From assembly GCA_964057225.1 (NCBI GenBank), contig OZ059897.1, positions 22,196,001 to 22,260,000 of the forward strand: a DNA stretch of 64,000 bases, given 5' to 3'. Position 1 is the stretch's first letter. Every line of letters starts with the position of its first letter. The position numbers and the translations under genes were made by a program. A model generated the notes under the pieces. It was not told the DNA's origin and searched no databases. It saw nothing but the letters and a program-made list of their open reading frames with translations. Shown one piece after another: positions 9,023 to 23,200 of this stretch. Source of the stretch: Auanema rhodensis (lineage: Eukaryota; Nematoda; Chromadorea; Rhabditida; Rhabditidae).

Positions 9023-12014
9023 GCTAATCAAATGTACACGTGATGTGCACTTGGTATGTAACTCGCTTCACGTGAAAGATGAAGAGATGCGGTTTGCAAA
9101 ATTAGATTCCCCATATCCATATTAGTCTAAAAACAAATTTTTATTGACATTGGTGCATGGTAACCATGACTTTGAAATTTACGTGAACTTTAATTTATGC
9201 TAATTAAATGTACACGTGATGTGCACTTGGTATGTAACTCGCTTCACGTGAAAGATAAAGAGATGCGGTTTTCAAAATTAGATTCCCCATGTCCATATTA
9301 GTCTAAAAACAAATTTTTATTGATATTGGTGCATGGTAACCATGACTTTGAAATTTACGTGAACTTTAATTTATGCTAATTAAATGTACACGTGATGTGC
9401 ACTTGGTATGTAACTCGCTTCACGTGAAAGATAAAGAGATGCGGTTTTCAAAATTAGATTCCCCATGTCCATATTAGTCTAAAAACAAATTTTTATTGAT
9501 ATTGGTTCATGGTAACCATGACTTTGAAATTTACGTGAACTTTAATTTATGCTAATTAAATGTACACGTGATGTGCACTTGGTATGTAACTCGCTTCACG
9601 TGAAAGATAAAGAGATGCGGTTTTCAAAATTAGATTCCCCATGTCCATATTAGTCTAAAAACAAATTTTTATTGATATTGGTTCATGGTAACCATGACTT
9701 TGAAATTTACGTGAACTTTAATTTATGCTAATTAAATGTACACGTGATGTGCACTTGGTATGTAACTCGCTTCACGTGAAAGATAAAGAGATGCGGTTTT
9801 CAAAATTAGATTCCCCATGTCCATATTAGTCTAAAAACAAATTTTTATTGATACTGGTGCATGGTAACCATGACTTTGAAATTTACGTGAACTTTAATTT
9901 ATGCTAATTAAATGTACACGTGATGTGCACTTGGTATGTAACTCGCTTCACGTGAAAGATGAAGAGATGCGGTTTTCAAAATTAGATTCCGCATGTCCAT
10001 ATTAGTCTAAAAACAAATTTTTATTGACATTGGTGCATGGTAACCATGACTTTGAAATTTACGTGAACTTTAATTTATGCTAATTAAATGTACACGTGAT
10101 GTGCACTTGGTATGTAACTCGCTTCACGTGAAAGATAGAGAGATGCGGTTTTCAAAATTAGATTCCCCATGTCCATATTAGTCTAAAAACAAATTTTTAT
10201 TGACATTGGTGCATGGTAACCATGACTTTGAAATTTACGTGAACTTTAATTTATGCTAATTAAATGTACACGTGATGTGCACTTGGTATGTAACTCGCTT
10301 CAAGTGAAAGATAAAGAGATGCGGTTTTCAAAATTAGATTCCCCATGTCCATATTAGTCTAAAAACAAATTTTTATTGATATTGGTTCATGGTAACCATG
10401 ACTTTGAAATTTACGTGAACTTTAATTTATGCTAATTAAATGTACACGTGATGTGCACTTGGTATGTAACTCGCTTCACGTGAAAGATAAAGAGATGCGG
10501 TTTTCAAAATTAGATTCCCCATGTCCATATTAGTCTAAAAACAAATTTTTATTGATATTGGTTCATGGTAACCATGACTTTGAAATTTACGTGAACTTTA
10601 ATTTATGCTAATTAAATGTACACGTGATGTGCACTTAGTATGTAACTCGCTTCACGTGAAAGATAAAGAGATGCGGTTTTCAAAATTAGATTCCCCATGT
10701 CCATATTAGTCTAAAAACAAATTTTTATTGATATTGGTGCATGGTAACCATGACTTTGAAAGTTACGTGAACTTTAATTTATGCTAATTAAATGTACACG
10801 TGATGTGCACTTCGTATGTAACTCGCTTCACGTAAAAGATAAAGAGATGCGGTTTTCAAAATTAGATTCCCCATATCCATATTAGTCTAAAAACAAATTT
10901 TTATTGACATTGGTGCATGGTAACCATGACTTTGAAATTTACGTGAACTTTAATTTATGCTAATTAAATGTACACGTGATGTGCACTTGGTATGTAACTC
11001 GCTTCACGTGAAAGATAAAGAGATGCGGTTTTCAAAATTAGATTCCCCATGTCCATATTAGTCTAAAAACAAATTTTTATTGATATTGGTGCATGGTAAC
11101 CATGACTTTGAAATTTACGTGAACTTTAATTTATGCTAATTAAATGTACACGTGATGTGCACTTGGTATGTAACTCGCTTCACGTGAAAGATAAAGAGAT
11201 GCGGTTTTCAAAATTAGATTCCCCATGTCCATATTAGTCTAAAAACAAATTTTTATTGATATTGGTTCATGGTAACCATGACTTTGAAATTTACGTGAAC
11301 TTTAATTTATGCTAATTAAATGTACACGTGATGTGCACTTGGTATGTAACTCGCTTCACGTGAAAGATAAAGAGATGCGGTTTTCAAAATTAGATTCCCC
11401 ATGTCCATATTAATCTAAAAACAAATTTTTATTGATATTGGTTCATGGTAACCATGACTTTGAAATTTACGTGAACTTTAATTTATGCTAATTAAATGTA
11501 CACGTGATGTGCACTTGGTATGTAACTCGCTTCACGTGAAAGATAAAGAGATGCGGTTTTCAAAATTAGATTCCCCATGTCCATATTAGTCTAAAAACAA
11601 ATTTTTATTGATACTGGTGCATGGTAACCATGACTTTGAAATTTACGTGAACTTTAATTTATGCTAATTAAATGTACACGTGATGTGCACTTGGTATGTA
11701 ACTCGCTTCACGTGAAAGATGAAGAGATGCGGTTTTCAAAATTAGATTCCCCATGTCCATATTAGTCTAAAAACAAATTTTTATTGACATTGGTGCATGG
11801 TAACCATGACTTTGAAATTTACGTGAACTTTAATTTATGCTAATTAAATGTACACGTGATGTGCACTTGGTATGTAACTCGCTTCACGTGAAAGATAGAG
11901 AGATGCGGTTTTCAAAATTAGATTCCCCATGTCCATATTAGTCTAAAAACAAATTTTTATTGATATTGGTGCATGGTAACCATGACTTTGAAATTTACGT
12001 GAACTTTAATTTAT
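9023..12014 (+). repeat. 10-monomer (1760 bp) higher-order repeat, about 1.7 copies
   Basis: Monomers 38-54. CCATATCC at 9111 and 10871, GATACTGG near 9851 and 11611, and the GATGAAGAG then GATAGAGAG pair at 9903/10079 and 11663/11839 are all 1760 bp apart. The second copy begins in a hybrid monomer (10783-10958) whose left part is like the one at 8671 and whose right part is like the one at 9023. Confidence 0.85.
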
Positions 12015-12190
12015 GCTAATTAAATGTACACGTGATGTGCACTTGGTATGTAACTCGCTTCACGTGAAAGATAAAGAGATGCGGTTTTCACAATTAGATT
12101 CCCCATGTCCATATTAGTCTAAAAACAAATTTTTATTGATATTGGTTCATGGTAACCATGACTTTGAAATTTACGTGAACTTTAATTTAT

Positions 12191-13598
12191 GCTAATTAAA
12201 TGTACACGTGATGTGCACTTGGTATGTAACTCGCTTCACGTGAAAGATAAAGAGATGCGGTTTTCAAAATTAGATTCCCTATGTCCATATTAGTCTAAAA
12301 ACAAATTTTTATTGATATTGGTGCATGGTAACCATGACTTTGAAATTTACGTGAACTTTAATTTATGCTAATTAAATGTACACGTGATGTGCACTTGGTA
12401 TGTAACTCGCTTCACGTGAAAGATAAAGAGATGCGGTTTCCAAAATTAGATTCCCCATGTCCATATTAGTTTAAAAACAAATTTTTATTGATATTGGTGC
12501 ATGGTAACCATGACTTTGAAATTTACGTGAACTTTAATTTATGCTAATTAAATGTACACGTGATGTGCACTTGGTATGTAACTCGCTTCAAGTGAAAGAT
12601 AAAGAGATGCGGTTTTCAAAATTAGATTCCCCATGTCCATATTAGTCTAAAAACAAATTTTTATTGATATTGGTTCATGGTAACCATGACTTTGAAATTT
12701 ACGTGAACTTTAATTTATGCTAATTAAATGTACACGTGATGTGCTCTTAGTATGTAACTCGCTTCAAGTGAAAGATAAAGAGATGCGGTTTTCAAAATTA
12801 GATTCCCCATGTCCATATTAGTCTAAAAACAAGTTTTTATTGATATTGGTGCATGGTAACCATGACTTTGAAATTTACGTGAACTTTAATTTATGCTAAT
12901 TAAATGTACACGTGATGTGCACTTGGTATGTAACTCGCTTCACGTGAAAGATAAAGAGATGCGGTTTTCAAAATTAGATTCCCTATGTCCATATTAGTCT
13001 AAAAACAAATTTTTATTGATATTGGTGCATGGTAACCATGACTTTGAAATTTACGTGAACTTTAATTTATGCTAATTAAATGTACACGTGATGTGCACTT
13101 GGTATGTAACTCGCTTCACGTGAAAGATAAAGAGATGCGGTTTCCAAAATTAGATTCCCCATGTCCATATTAGTTTAAAAACAAATTTTTATTGATATTG
13201 GTGCATGGTAACCATGACTTTGAAATTTACGTGAACTTTAATTTATGCTAATTAAATGTACACGTGATGTGCACTTGGTATGTAACTCGCTTCAAGTGAA
13301 AGATAAAGAGATGCGGTTTTCAAAATTAGATTCCCCATGTCCATATTAGTCTAAAAACAAATTTTTATTGATATTGGTTCATGGTAACCATGACTTTGAA
13401 ATTTACGTGAACTTTAATTTATGCTAATTAAATGTACACGTGATGTGCACTTAGTATGTAACTCGCTTCAAGTGAAAGATAAAGAGATGCGGTTTTCAAA
13501 ATTAGATTCCCCATGTCCATATTAGTCTAAAAACAAATTTTTATTGATATTGGTGCATGGTAACCATGACTTTGAAATTTACGTGAACTTTAATTTAT
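12191..13598 (+). repeat. 4-monomer (704 bp) higher-order repeat, two copies
   Basis: Monomers 56-59 and 60-63. The order is CCCTATG; TTTCC plus AGTTTAAA; TTCAAGTGAA (T-type); TTAG plus TTCAAGTGAA. CCCTATG occurs at 12277 and 12981. The copies differ by GTGCTC and AAGTTTTTA in monomer 59 only. Confidence 0.88.
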
Positions 13599-13950
13599 GC
13601 TAATTAAATGTACACGTGATGTGCACTTAGTATGTAACTCGCTTCACGTGAAAAATAAAGAGATGCGGTTTTCAAAATTAGATTCCCCATGTCCATATTA
13701 GTCTAAAAACAAATTTTTATTGATATTGGTGCATGGTAACCATGACTTTGAAAGTTACGTGAACTTTAATTTATGCTAATTAAATGTACACGTGATGTGC
13801 ACTTCGTATGTAACTCGCTTCACGTGAAAGATAAAGAGATGCGGTTTTCAAAATTAGATTCCCCATGTCCATATTAGTCTAAAAACAAATTTTTATTGAT
13901 ATTGGTTCATGGTAACCATGACTTTGAAATTTACGTGAACTTTAATTTAT

Positions 13951-16900
13951 GCTAATTAAATGTACACGTGATGTGCACTTGGTATGTAACTCGCTTCACT
14001 TGAAAGATAAAGAGATGCGGTTTTCAAAATTAGATTCCCTATGTCCATATTGGTCTAAAAACAAATTTTTATTGATATTGGTGCATGGTAACCATGACTT
14101 TGAAATTTACGTGAACTTCAATTTATGCTAATCAAATGTACACGTGATGTGCACTTGGTATGTAACTCGCTTCACGTGAAAGATGAAGAGATGCGGTTTG
14201 CAAAATTAGATTCCCCATATCCATATTAGTCTAAAAACAAATTTTTATTGACATTGGTGCATGGTAACCATGACTTTGAAATTTACGTGAACTTTAATTT
14301 ATGCTAATTAAATGTACACGTGATGTGCACTTGGTATGTAACTCGCTTCACGTGAAAGATAAAGAGATGCGGTTTTCAAAATTAGATTCCCCATGTCCAT
14401 ATTAGTCTAAAAACAAATTTTTATTGATATTGGTGCATGGTAACCATGACTTTGAAATTTACGTGAACTTTAATTTATGCTAATTAAATGTACACGTGAT
14501 GTGCACTTGGTATGTAACTCGCTTCACGTGAAAGATAAAGAGATGCGGTTTTCAAAATTAGATTCCCCATGTCCATATTAGTCTAAAAACAAATTTTTAT
14601 TGATATTGGTTCATGGTAACCATGACTTTGAAATTTACGTGAACTTTAATTTATGCTAATTAAATGTACACGTGATGTGCACTTGGTATGTAACTCGCTT
14701 CACGTGAAAGATAAAGAGATGCGGTTTTCAAAATTAGATTCCCCATGTCCATATTAGTCTAAAAACAAATTTTTATTGATATTGGTGCATGGTAACCATG
14801 ACTTTGAAATTTACGTGAACTTTAATTTATGCTAATTAAATGTACACGTGATGTGCACTTGGTATGTAACTCGCTTCACGTGAAAGATGAAGAGATGCGG
14901 TTTTCAAAATTAGATTCCCCATGTCCATATTAGTCTAAAAACAAATTTTTATTGATATTGGTTCATGGTAACCATGACTTTGAAATTTACGTGAACTTTA
15001 ATTTATGCTAATTAAATGTATACGTGATGTGCACTTGGTATGTAACTCGCTTCACGTGAAAGATAAAGAGATGCGGTTTCCAAAATTAGATTCCCCATGT
15101 CCATATTAGTCTAAAAACAAATTTTTATTGATATTGGTGCATGGTAACCATGACTTTGAAATTTACGTGAACTTTAATTTATGCTAATTAAATGTACACG
15201 TGATGTGCACTTGGTATGTAACTCGCTTCACGTGAAAGATGAAGAGATGCGGTTTTCAAAATTAGATTCCCCATGTCCATATTAGTCTAAAAACAAATTT
15301 TTATTGATATTGGTGCATGGTAACCATGACTTTGAAATTTACGTGAACTTTAATTTATGCTAATTAAATGTACACGTGATGTGCACTTGGTATGTAACTC
15401 GCTTCACGTGAAAGATAAAGAGATGCGGTTTTCAAAATTAGATTCCCCATGTCCATATTAGTCTAAAAACAAATTTTTATTGATATTGGTGCATGGTAAC
15501 CATGACTTTGAAATTTACGTGAACTTTAATTTATGCTAATTAAATGTACACGTGATGTGCACTTGGTATGTAACTCGCTTCACGTGGAAGATAAAGAGAT
15601 GCGGTTTTCAAAATTAGATTCCCCATGTCCATATTAGTCTAAAAACAAATTTTTATTGATATTGGTTCATGATAACCATGACTTTGAAATTTACGTGAAC
15701 TTTAATTTATGCTAATTAAATGTATACGTGATGTGCACTTGGTATGTAACTCGCTTAACGTGAAAGATAAAGAGATGCGGTTTTCAAAATTAGATTCCCC
15801 ATGTCCATATTAGTCTAAAAACAAATTTTTATTGATATTGGTTCATGGTAACCATGACTTTGAAATTTACGTGAACTTTAATTTATGCTAATTAAATGTA
15901 CACGTGATGTGCACTTCGTATGTAACTCGCTTCACGTGAAAGATAAAGAGAGGCGGTTTTCAAAATTAGATTCCCCATGTCCATATTAGTCTAAAAACAA
16001 ATTTTTATTGATATTGGTTCATGGTAACCATGACTTTGAAATTTACGTGAACTTTAATTTATGCTAATTAAATGTACACGTGATGTGCACTTGGTATGTA
16101 ACTCGCTTCACTTGAAAGATAAAGAGATGCGGTTTTCAAAATTAGATTCCCTATGTCCATATTGGTCTAAAAACAAATTTTTATTGATATTGGTGCATGG
16201 TAACCATGACTTTGAAATTTACGTGAACTTCAATTTATGCTAATCAAATGTACACGTGATGTGCACTTGGTATGTAACTCGCTTCACGTGAAAGATGAAG
16301 AGATGCGGTTTGCAAAATTAGATTCCCCATGTCCATATTAGTCTAAAAACAAATTTTTATTGACATTGGTGCATGGTAACCATGACTTTGAAATTTACGT
16401 GAACTTTAATTTATGCTAATTAAATGTACACGTGATGTGCACTTGGTATGTAACTCGCTTCACGTGAAAGATAAAGAGATGCGGTTTTCAAAATTAGATT
16501 CCCCATGTCCATATTAGTCTAAAAACAAATTTTTATTGATATTGGTGCATGGTAACCATGACTTTGAAATTTACGTGAACTTTAATTTATGCTAATTAAA
16601 TGTACACGTGATGTGCACTTGGTATGTAACTCGCTTCACGTGAAAGATAAAGAGATGCGGTTTTCAAAATTAGATTCCCCATGTCCATATTAGTCTAAAA
16701 ACAAATTTTTATTGATATTGGTTCATGGTAACCATGACTTTGAAATTTACGTGAACTTTAATTTATGCTAATTAAATGTACACGTGATGTGCACTTGGTA
16801 TGTAACTCGCTTCACGTGAAAGATAAAGAGATGCGGTTTTCAAAATTAGATTCCCCATGTCCATATTAGTCTAAAAACAAATTTTTATTGATATTGGTTC

Positions 16901-19900
16901 ATGGTAACCATGACTTTGAAATTTACGTGAACTTTAATTTATGCTAATTAAATGTACACGTGATGTGCACTTGGTATGTAACTCGCTTCACGTGAAAGAT
17001 AAAGAGATGCGGTTTTCAAAATTAGATTCCCCATGTCCATATTAGTCTAAAAACAAATTTTTATTGATATTGGTTCATGGTAACCATGACTTTGAAATTT
17101 ACGTGAACTTTAATTTATGCTAATTAAATGTATACGTGATGTGCACTTGGTATGTAACTCGCTTCACGTGAAAGATAAAGAGATGCGGTTTCCAAAATTA
17201 GATTCCCCATGTCCATATTAGTCTAAAAACAAATTTTTATTGATATTGGTGCATGGTAACCATGACTTTGAAATTTACGTGAACTTTAATTTATGCTAAT
17301 TAAATGTACACGTGATGTGCACTTGGTATGTAACTCGCTTCACGTGAAAGATGAAGAGATGCGGTTTTCAAAATTAGATTCCCCATGTCCATATTAGTCT
17401 AAAAACAAATTTTTATTGATATTGGTGCATGGTAACCATGACTTTGAAATTTACGTGAACTTTAATTTATGCTAATTAAATGTACACGTGATGTGCACTT
17501 GGTATGTAACTCGCTTCACGTGAAAGATAAAGAGATGCGGTTTTCAAAATTAGATTCCCCATGTCCATATTAGTCTAAAAACAAATTTTTATTGATATTG
17601 GTGCATGGTAACCATGACTTTGAAATTTACGTGAACTTTAATTTATGCTAATTAAATGTACACGTGATGTGCACTTGGTATGTAACTCGCTTCACGTGGA
17701 AGATAAAGAGATGCGGTTTTCAAAATTAGATTCCCCATGTCCATATTAGTCTAAAAACAAATTTTTATTGATATTGGTTCATGATAACCATGACTTTGAA
17801 ATTTACGTGAACTTTAATTTATGCTAATTAAATGTATACGTGATGTGCACTTGGTATGTAACTCGCTTAACGTGAAAGATAAAGAGATGCGGTTTTCAAA
17901 ATTAGATTCCCCATGTCCATATTAGTCTAAAAACAAATTTTTATTGATATTGGTTCATGGTAACCATGACTTTGAAATTTACGTGAACTTTAATTTATGC
18001 TAATTAAATGTACACGTGATGTGCACTTCGTATGTAACTCGCTTCACGTGAAAGATAAAGAGAGGCGGTTTTCAAAATTAGATTCCCCATGTCCATATTA
18101 GTCTAAAAACAAATTTTTATTGATATTGGTTCATGGTAACCATGACTTTGAAATTTACGTGAACTTTAATTTATGCTAATTAAATGTACACGTGATGTGC
18201 ACTTGGTATGTAACTCGCTTCACTTGAAAGATAAAGAGATGCGGTTTTCAAAATTAGATTCCCTATGTCCATATTGGTCTAAAAACAAATTTTTATTGAT
18301 ATTGGTGCATGGTAACCATGACTTTGAAATTTACGTGAACTTCAATTTATGCTAATCAAATGTACACGTGATGTGCACTTGGTATGTAACTCGCTTCACG
18401 TGAAAGATGAAGAGATGCGGTTTGCAAAATTAGATTCCCCATGTCCATATTAGTCTAAAAACAAATTTTTATTGACATTGGTGCATGGTAACCATGACTT
18501 TGAAATTTACGTGAACTTTAATTTATGCTAATTAAATGTACACGTGATGTGCACTTGGTATGTAACTCGCTTCACGTGAAAGATAAAGAGATGCGGTTTT
18601 CAAAATTAGATTCCCCATGTCCATATTAGTCTAAAAACAAATTTTTATTGATATTGGTGCATGGTAACCATGACTTTGAAATTTACGTGAACTTTAATTT
18701 ATGCTAATTAAATGTACACGTGATGTGCACTTGGTATGTAACTCGCTTCACGTGAAAGATAAAGAGATGCGGTTTTCAAAATTAGATTCCCCATGTCCAT
18801 ATTAGTCTAAAAACAAATTTTTATTGATATTGGTTCATGGTAACCATGACTTTGAAATTTACGTGAACTTTAATTTATGCTAATTAAATGTACACGTGAT
18901 GTGCACTTGGTATGTAACTCGCTTCACGTGAAAGATAAAGAGATGCGGTTTTCAAAATTAGATTCCCCATGTCCATATTAGTCTAAAAACAAATTTTTAT
19001 TGATATTGGTTCATGGTAACCATGACTTTGAAATTTACGTGAACTTTAATTTATGCTAATTAAATGTACACGTGATGTGCACTTGGTATGTAACTCGCTT
19101 CACGTGAAAGATAAAGAGATGCGGTTTTCAAAATTAGATTCCCCATGTCCATATTAGTCTAAAAACAAATTTTTATTGATATTGGTTCATGGTAACCATG
19201 ACTTTGAAATTTACGTGAACTTTAATTTATGCTAATTAAATGTATACGTGATGTGCACTTGGTATGTAACTCGCTTCACGTGAAAGATAAAGAGATGCGG
19301 TTTCCAAAATTAGATTCCCCATGTCCATATTAGTCTAAAAACAAATTTTTATTGATATTGGTGCATGGTAACCATGACTTTGAAATTTACGTGAACTTTA
19401 ATTTATGCTAATTAAATGTACACGTGATGTGCACTTGGTATGTAACTCGCTTCACGTGAAAGATGAAGAGATGCGGTTTTCAAAATTAGATTCCCCATGT
19501 CCATATTAGTCTAAAAACAAATTTTTATTGATATTGGTGCATGGTAACCATGACTTTGAAATTTACGTGAACTTTAATTTATGCTAATTAAATGTACACG
19601 TGATGTGCACTTGGTATGTAACTCGCTTCACGTGAAAGATAAAGAGATGCGGTTTTCAAAATTAGATTCCCCATGTCCATATTAGTCTAAAAACAAATTT
19701 TTATTGATATTGGTGCATGGTAACCATGACTTTGAAATTTACGTGAACTTTAATTTATGCTAATTAAATGTACACGTGATGTGCACTTGGTATGTAACTC
19801 GCTTCACGTGGAAGATAAAGAGATGCGGTTTTCAAAATTAGATTCCCCATGTCCATATTAGTCTAAAAACAAATTTTTATTGATATTGGTTCATGATAAC

Positions 19901-20286
19901 CATGACTTTGAAATTTACGTGAACTTTAATTTATGCTAATTAAATGTATACGTGATGTGCACTTGGTATGTAACTCGCTTAACGTGAAAGATAAAGAGAT
20001 GCGGTTTTCAAAATTAGATTCCCCATGTCCATATTAGTCTAAAAACAAATTTTTATTGATATTGGTTCATGGTAACCATGACTTTGAAATTTACGTGAAC
20101 TTTAATTTATGCTAATTAAATGTACACGTGATGTGCACTTCGTATGTAACTCGCTTCACGTGAAAGATAAAGAGAGGCGGTTTTCAAAATTAGATTCCCC
20201 ATGTCCATATTAGTCTAAAAACAAATTTTTATTGATATTGGTTCATGGTAACCATGACTTTGAAATTTACGTGAACTTTAATTTAT
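13951..20286 (+). repeat. 12-monomer (2112 bp) higher-order repeat, three full copies
   Basis: Copies at 13951-16062, 16063-18174 and 18175-20286. Each starts with the marked monomer (TTCACTTGAA, CCCTATG, ATTGGTC) and ends with monomers carrying TATACGTG plus TTTCC, CACGTGGAAG plus GATAACC, TATACGTG plus CTTAACGTG, and TTCGTATG plus AGAGGCGG. Spacing is exactly 2112 bp. I saw no differences between copies 2 and 3 at any diagnostic site. Copy 1 differs at a few (CCATATCC in its second monomer; types of monomers 5 and 6). A partial fourth copy follows at 20287-21166. Confidence 0.92.
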
Positions 20287-23200
20287 GCTAATTAAATGTA
20301 CACGTGATGTGCACTTGGTATGTAACTCGCTTCACTTGAAAGATAAAGAGATGCGGTTTTCAAAATTAGATTCCCTATGTCCATATTGGTCTAAAAACAA
20401 ATTTTTATTGATATTGGTGCATGGTAACCATGACTTTGAAATTTACGTGAACTTCAATTTATGCTAATCAAATGTACACGTGATGTGCACTTGGTATGTA
20501 ACTCGCTTCACGTGAAAGATGAAGAGATGCGGTTTGCAAAATTAGATTCCCCATGTCCATATTAGTCTAAAAACAAATTTTTATTGACATTGGTGCATGG
20601 TAACCATGACTTTGAAATTTACGTGAACTTTAATTTATGCTAATTAAATGTACACGTGATGTGCACTTGGTATGTAACTCGCTTCACGTGAAAGATAAAG
20701 AGATGCGGTTTTCAAAATTAGATTCCCCATGTCCATATTAGTCTAAAAACAAATTTTTATTGATATTGGTGCATGGTAACCATGACTTTGAAATTTACGT
20801 GAACTTTAATTTATGCTAATTAAATGTACACGTGATGTGCACTTGGTATGTAACTCGCTTCACGTGAAAGATAAAGAGATGCGGTTTTCAAAATTAGATT
20901 CCCCATGTCCATATTAGTCTAAAAACAAATTTTTATTGATATTGGTTCATGGTAACCATGACTTTGAAATTTACGTGAACTTTAATTTATGCTAATTAAA
21001 TGTACACGTGATGTGCACTTGGTATGTAACTCGCTTCACGTGAAAGATAAAGAGATGCGGTTTTCAAAATTAGATTCCCCATGTCCATATTAGTCTAAAA
21101 ACAAATTTTTATTGATATTGGTTCATGGTAACCATGACTTTGAAATTTACGTGAACTTTAATTTATGCTAATTAAATGTACACGTGATGTGCACTTGGTA
21201 TGTAACTCGCTTCACGTGAAAGATAAAGAGATGCGGTTTTCAAAATTAGATTCCCCATGTCCATATTAGTCTAAAAACAAATTTTTATTGATACTGGTGC
21301 ATGGTAACCATGACTTTGAAATTTACGTGAACTTTAATTTATGCTAATTAAATGTACACGTGATGTGCACTTGGTATGTAACTCGCTTCACGTGAAAGAT
21401 GAAGAGATGCGGTTTTCAAAATTAGATTCCCCATGTCCATATTAGTCTAAAAACAAATTTTTATTGATATTGGTGCATGGTAACCATGACTTTGAAATTT
21501 ACGTGAACTTTAATTTATGCTAATTAAATGTACACGTGATGTGCACTTGGTATGTAACTCGCTTCACGTGAAAGATGAAGAGATGCGGTTTTCAAAATTA
21601 GATTCCCCATGTCCATATTAGTCTAAAAACAAATTTTTATTGACATTGGTGCATGGTAACCATGACTTTGAAATTTACGTGAACTTTAATTTATGCTAAT
21701 TAAATGTACACGTGATGTGCACTTGGTATGTAACTCGCTTCACGTGAAAGATAAAGAGATGCGGTTTTCAAAATTAGATTCCCCATGTCCATATTAGTCT
21801 AAAAACAAATTTTTATTGATATTGGTTCATGGTAACCATGACTTTGAAATTTACGTGAACTTTAATTTATGCTAATTAAATGTACACGTGATGTGCACTT
21901 GGTATGTAACTCGCTTCACGTGAAAGATAAAGAGATGCGGTTTTCAAAATTAGATTCCCCATGTCCATATTAGTCTAAAAACAAATTTTTATTGATATTG
22001 GTTCATGGTAACCATGACTTTGAAATTTACGTGAACTTTAATTTATGCTAATTAAATGTACACGTGATGTGCACTTGGTATGTAACTCGCTTCACGTGAA
22101 AGATAAAGAGATGCGGTTTTCAAAATTAGATTCCCCATGTCCATATTAGTCTAAAAACAAATTTTTATTGATATTGGTTCATGGTAACCATGACTTTGAA
22201 ATTTACGTGAACTTTAATTTATGCTAATTAAATGTACACGTGATGTGCACTTGGTATGTAACTCGCTTCACGTGAAAGATAAAGAGATGCGGTTTTCAAA
22301 ATTAGATTCCCCATGTCCATATTAGTCTAAAAACAAATTTTTATTGATATTGGTGCATGGTAACCATGACTTTGAAATTTACGTGAACTTTAATTTATGC
22401 TAATTAAATGTACACGTGATGTGCACTTGGTATGTAACTCGCTTCACGTGAAAGATGAAGAGATGCGGTTTTCAAAATTAGATTCCCCATGTCCATATTA
22501 GTCTAAAAACAAATTTTTATTGACATTGGTGCATGGTAACCATGACTTTGAAATTTACGTGAACTTTAATTTATGCTAATTAAATGTACACGTGATGTGC
22601 ACTTGGTATGTAACTCGCTTCACGTGAAAGATAGAGAGATGCGGTTTTCAAAATTAGATTCCCCATGTCCATATTAGTCTAAAAACAAATTTTTATTGAT
22701 ATTGGTGCATGGTAACCATGACTTTGAAATTTACGTGAACTTTAATTTATGCTAATTAAATGTACACGTGATGTGCACTTGGTATGTAACTCGCTTCACG
22801 TGAAAGATGAAGAGATGCGGTTTTCAAAATTAGATTCCCCATGTCCATATTAGTCTAAAAACAAATTTTTATTGACATTGGTGCATGGTAACCATGACTT
22901 TGAAATTTACGTGAACTTTAATTTATGCTAATTAAATGTACACGTGATGTGCACTTGGTATGTAACTTGCTTCACGTGAAAGATGAAGAGATGCGGTTTT
23001 CAAAATTAGATTCCCCATGTCCATATTAGTCTAAAAACAAATTTTTATTGACATTGGTGCATGGTAACCATGACTTTGAAATTTACGTGAACTTTAATTT
23101 ATGCTAATTAAATGTACACGTGATGTGCACTTGGTATGTAACTCGCTTCACGTGAAAGATAGAGAGATGCGGTTTTCAAAATTAGATTCCCCATGTCCAT

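Noticed and set aside
8845-9027. Open reading frame of 60 codons, identical in five monomers (8845, 13949, 16061, 18173, 20285)
   Set aside because: It exists only because the marked monomer changes a TAG to TGG, opening one frame for slightly more than a monomer. The monomer length is not a multiple of 3, so the frame changes with each copy. Its repetition simply follows the repeat unit. No domain or codon pattern supports a protein.
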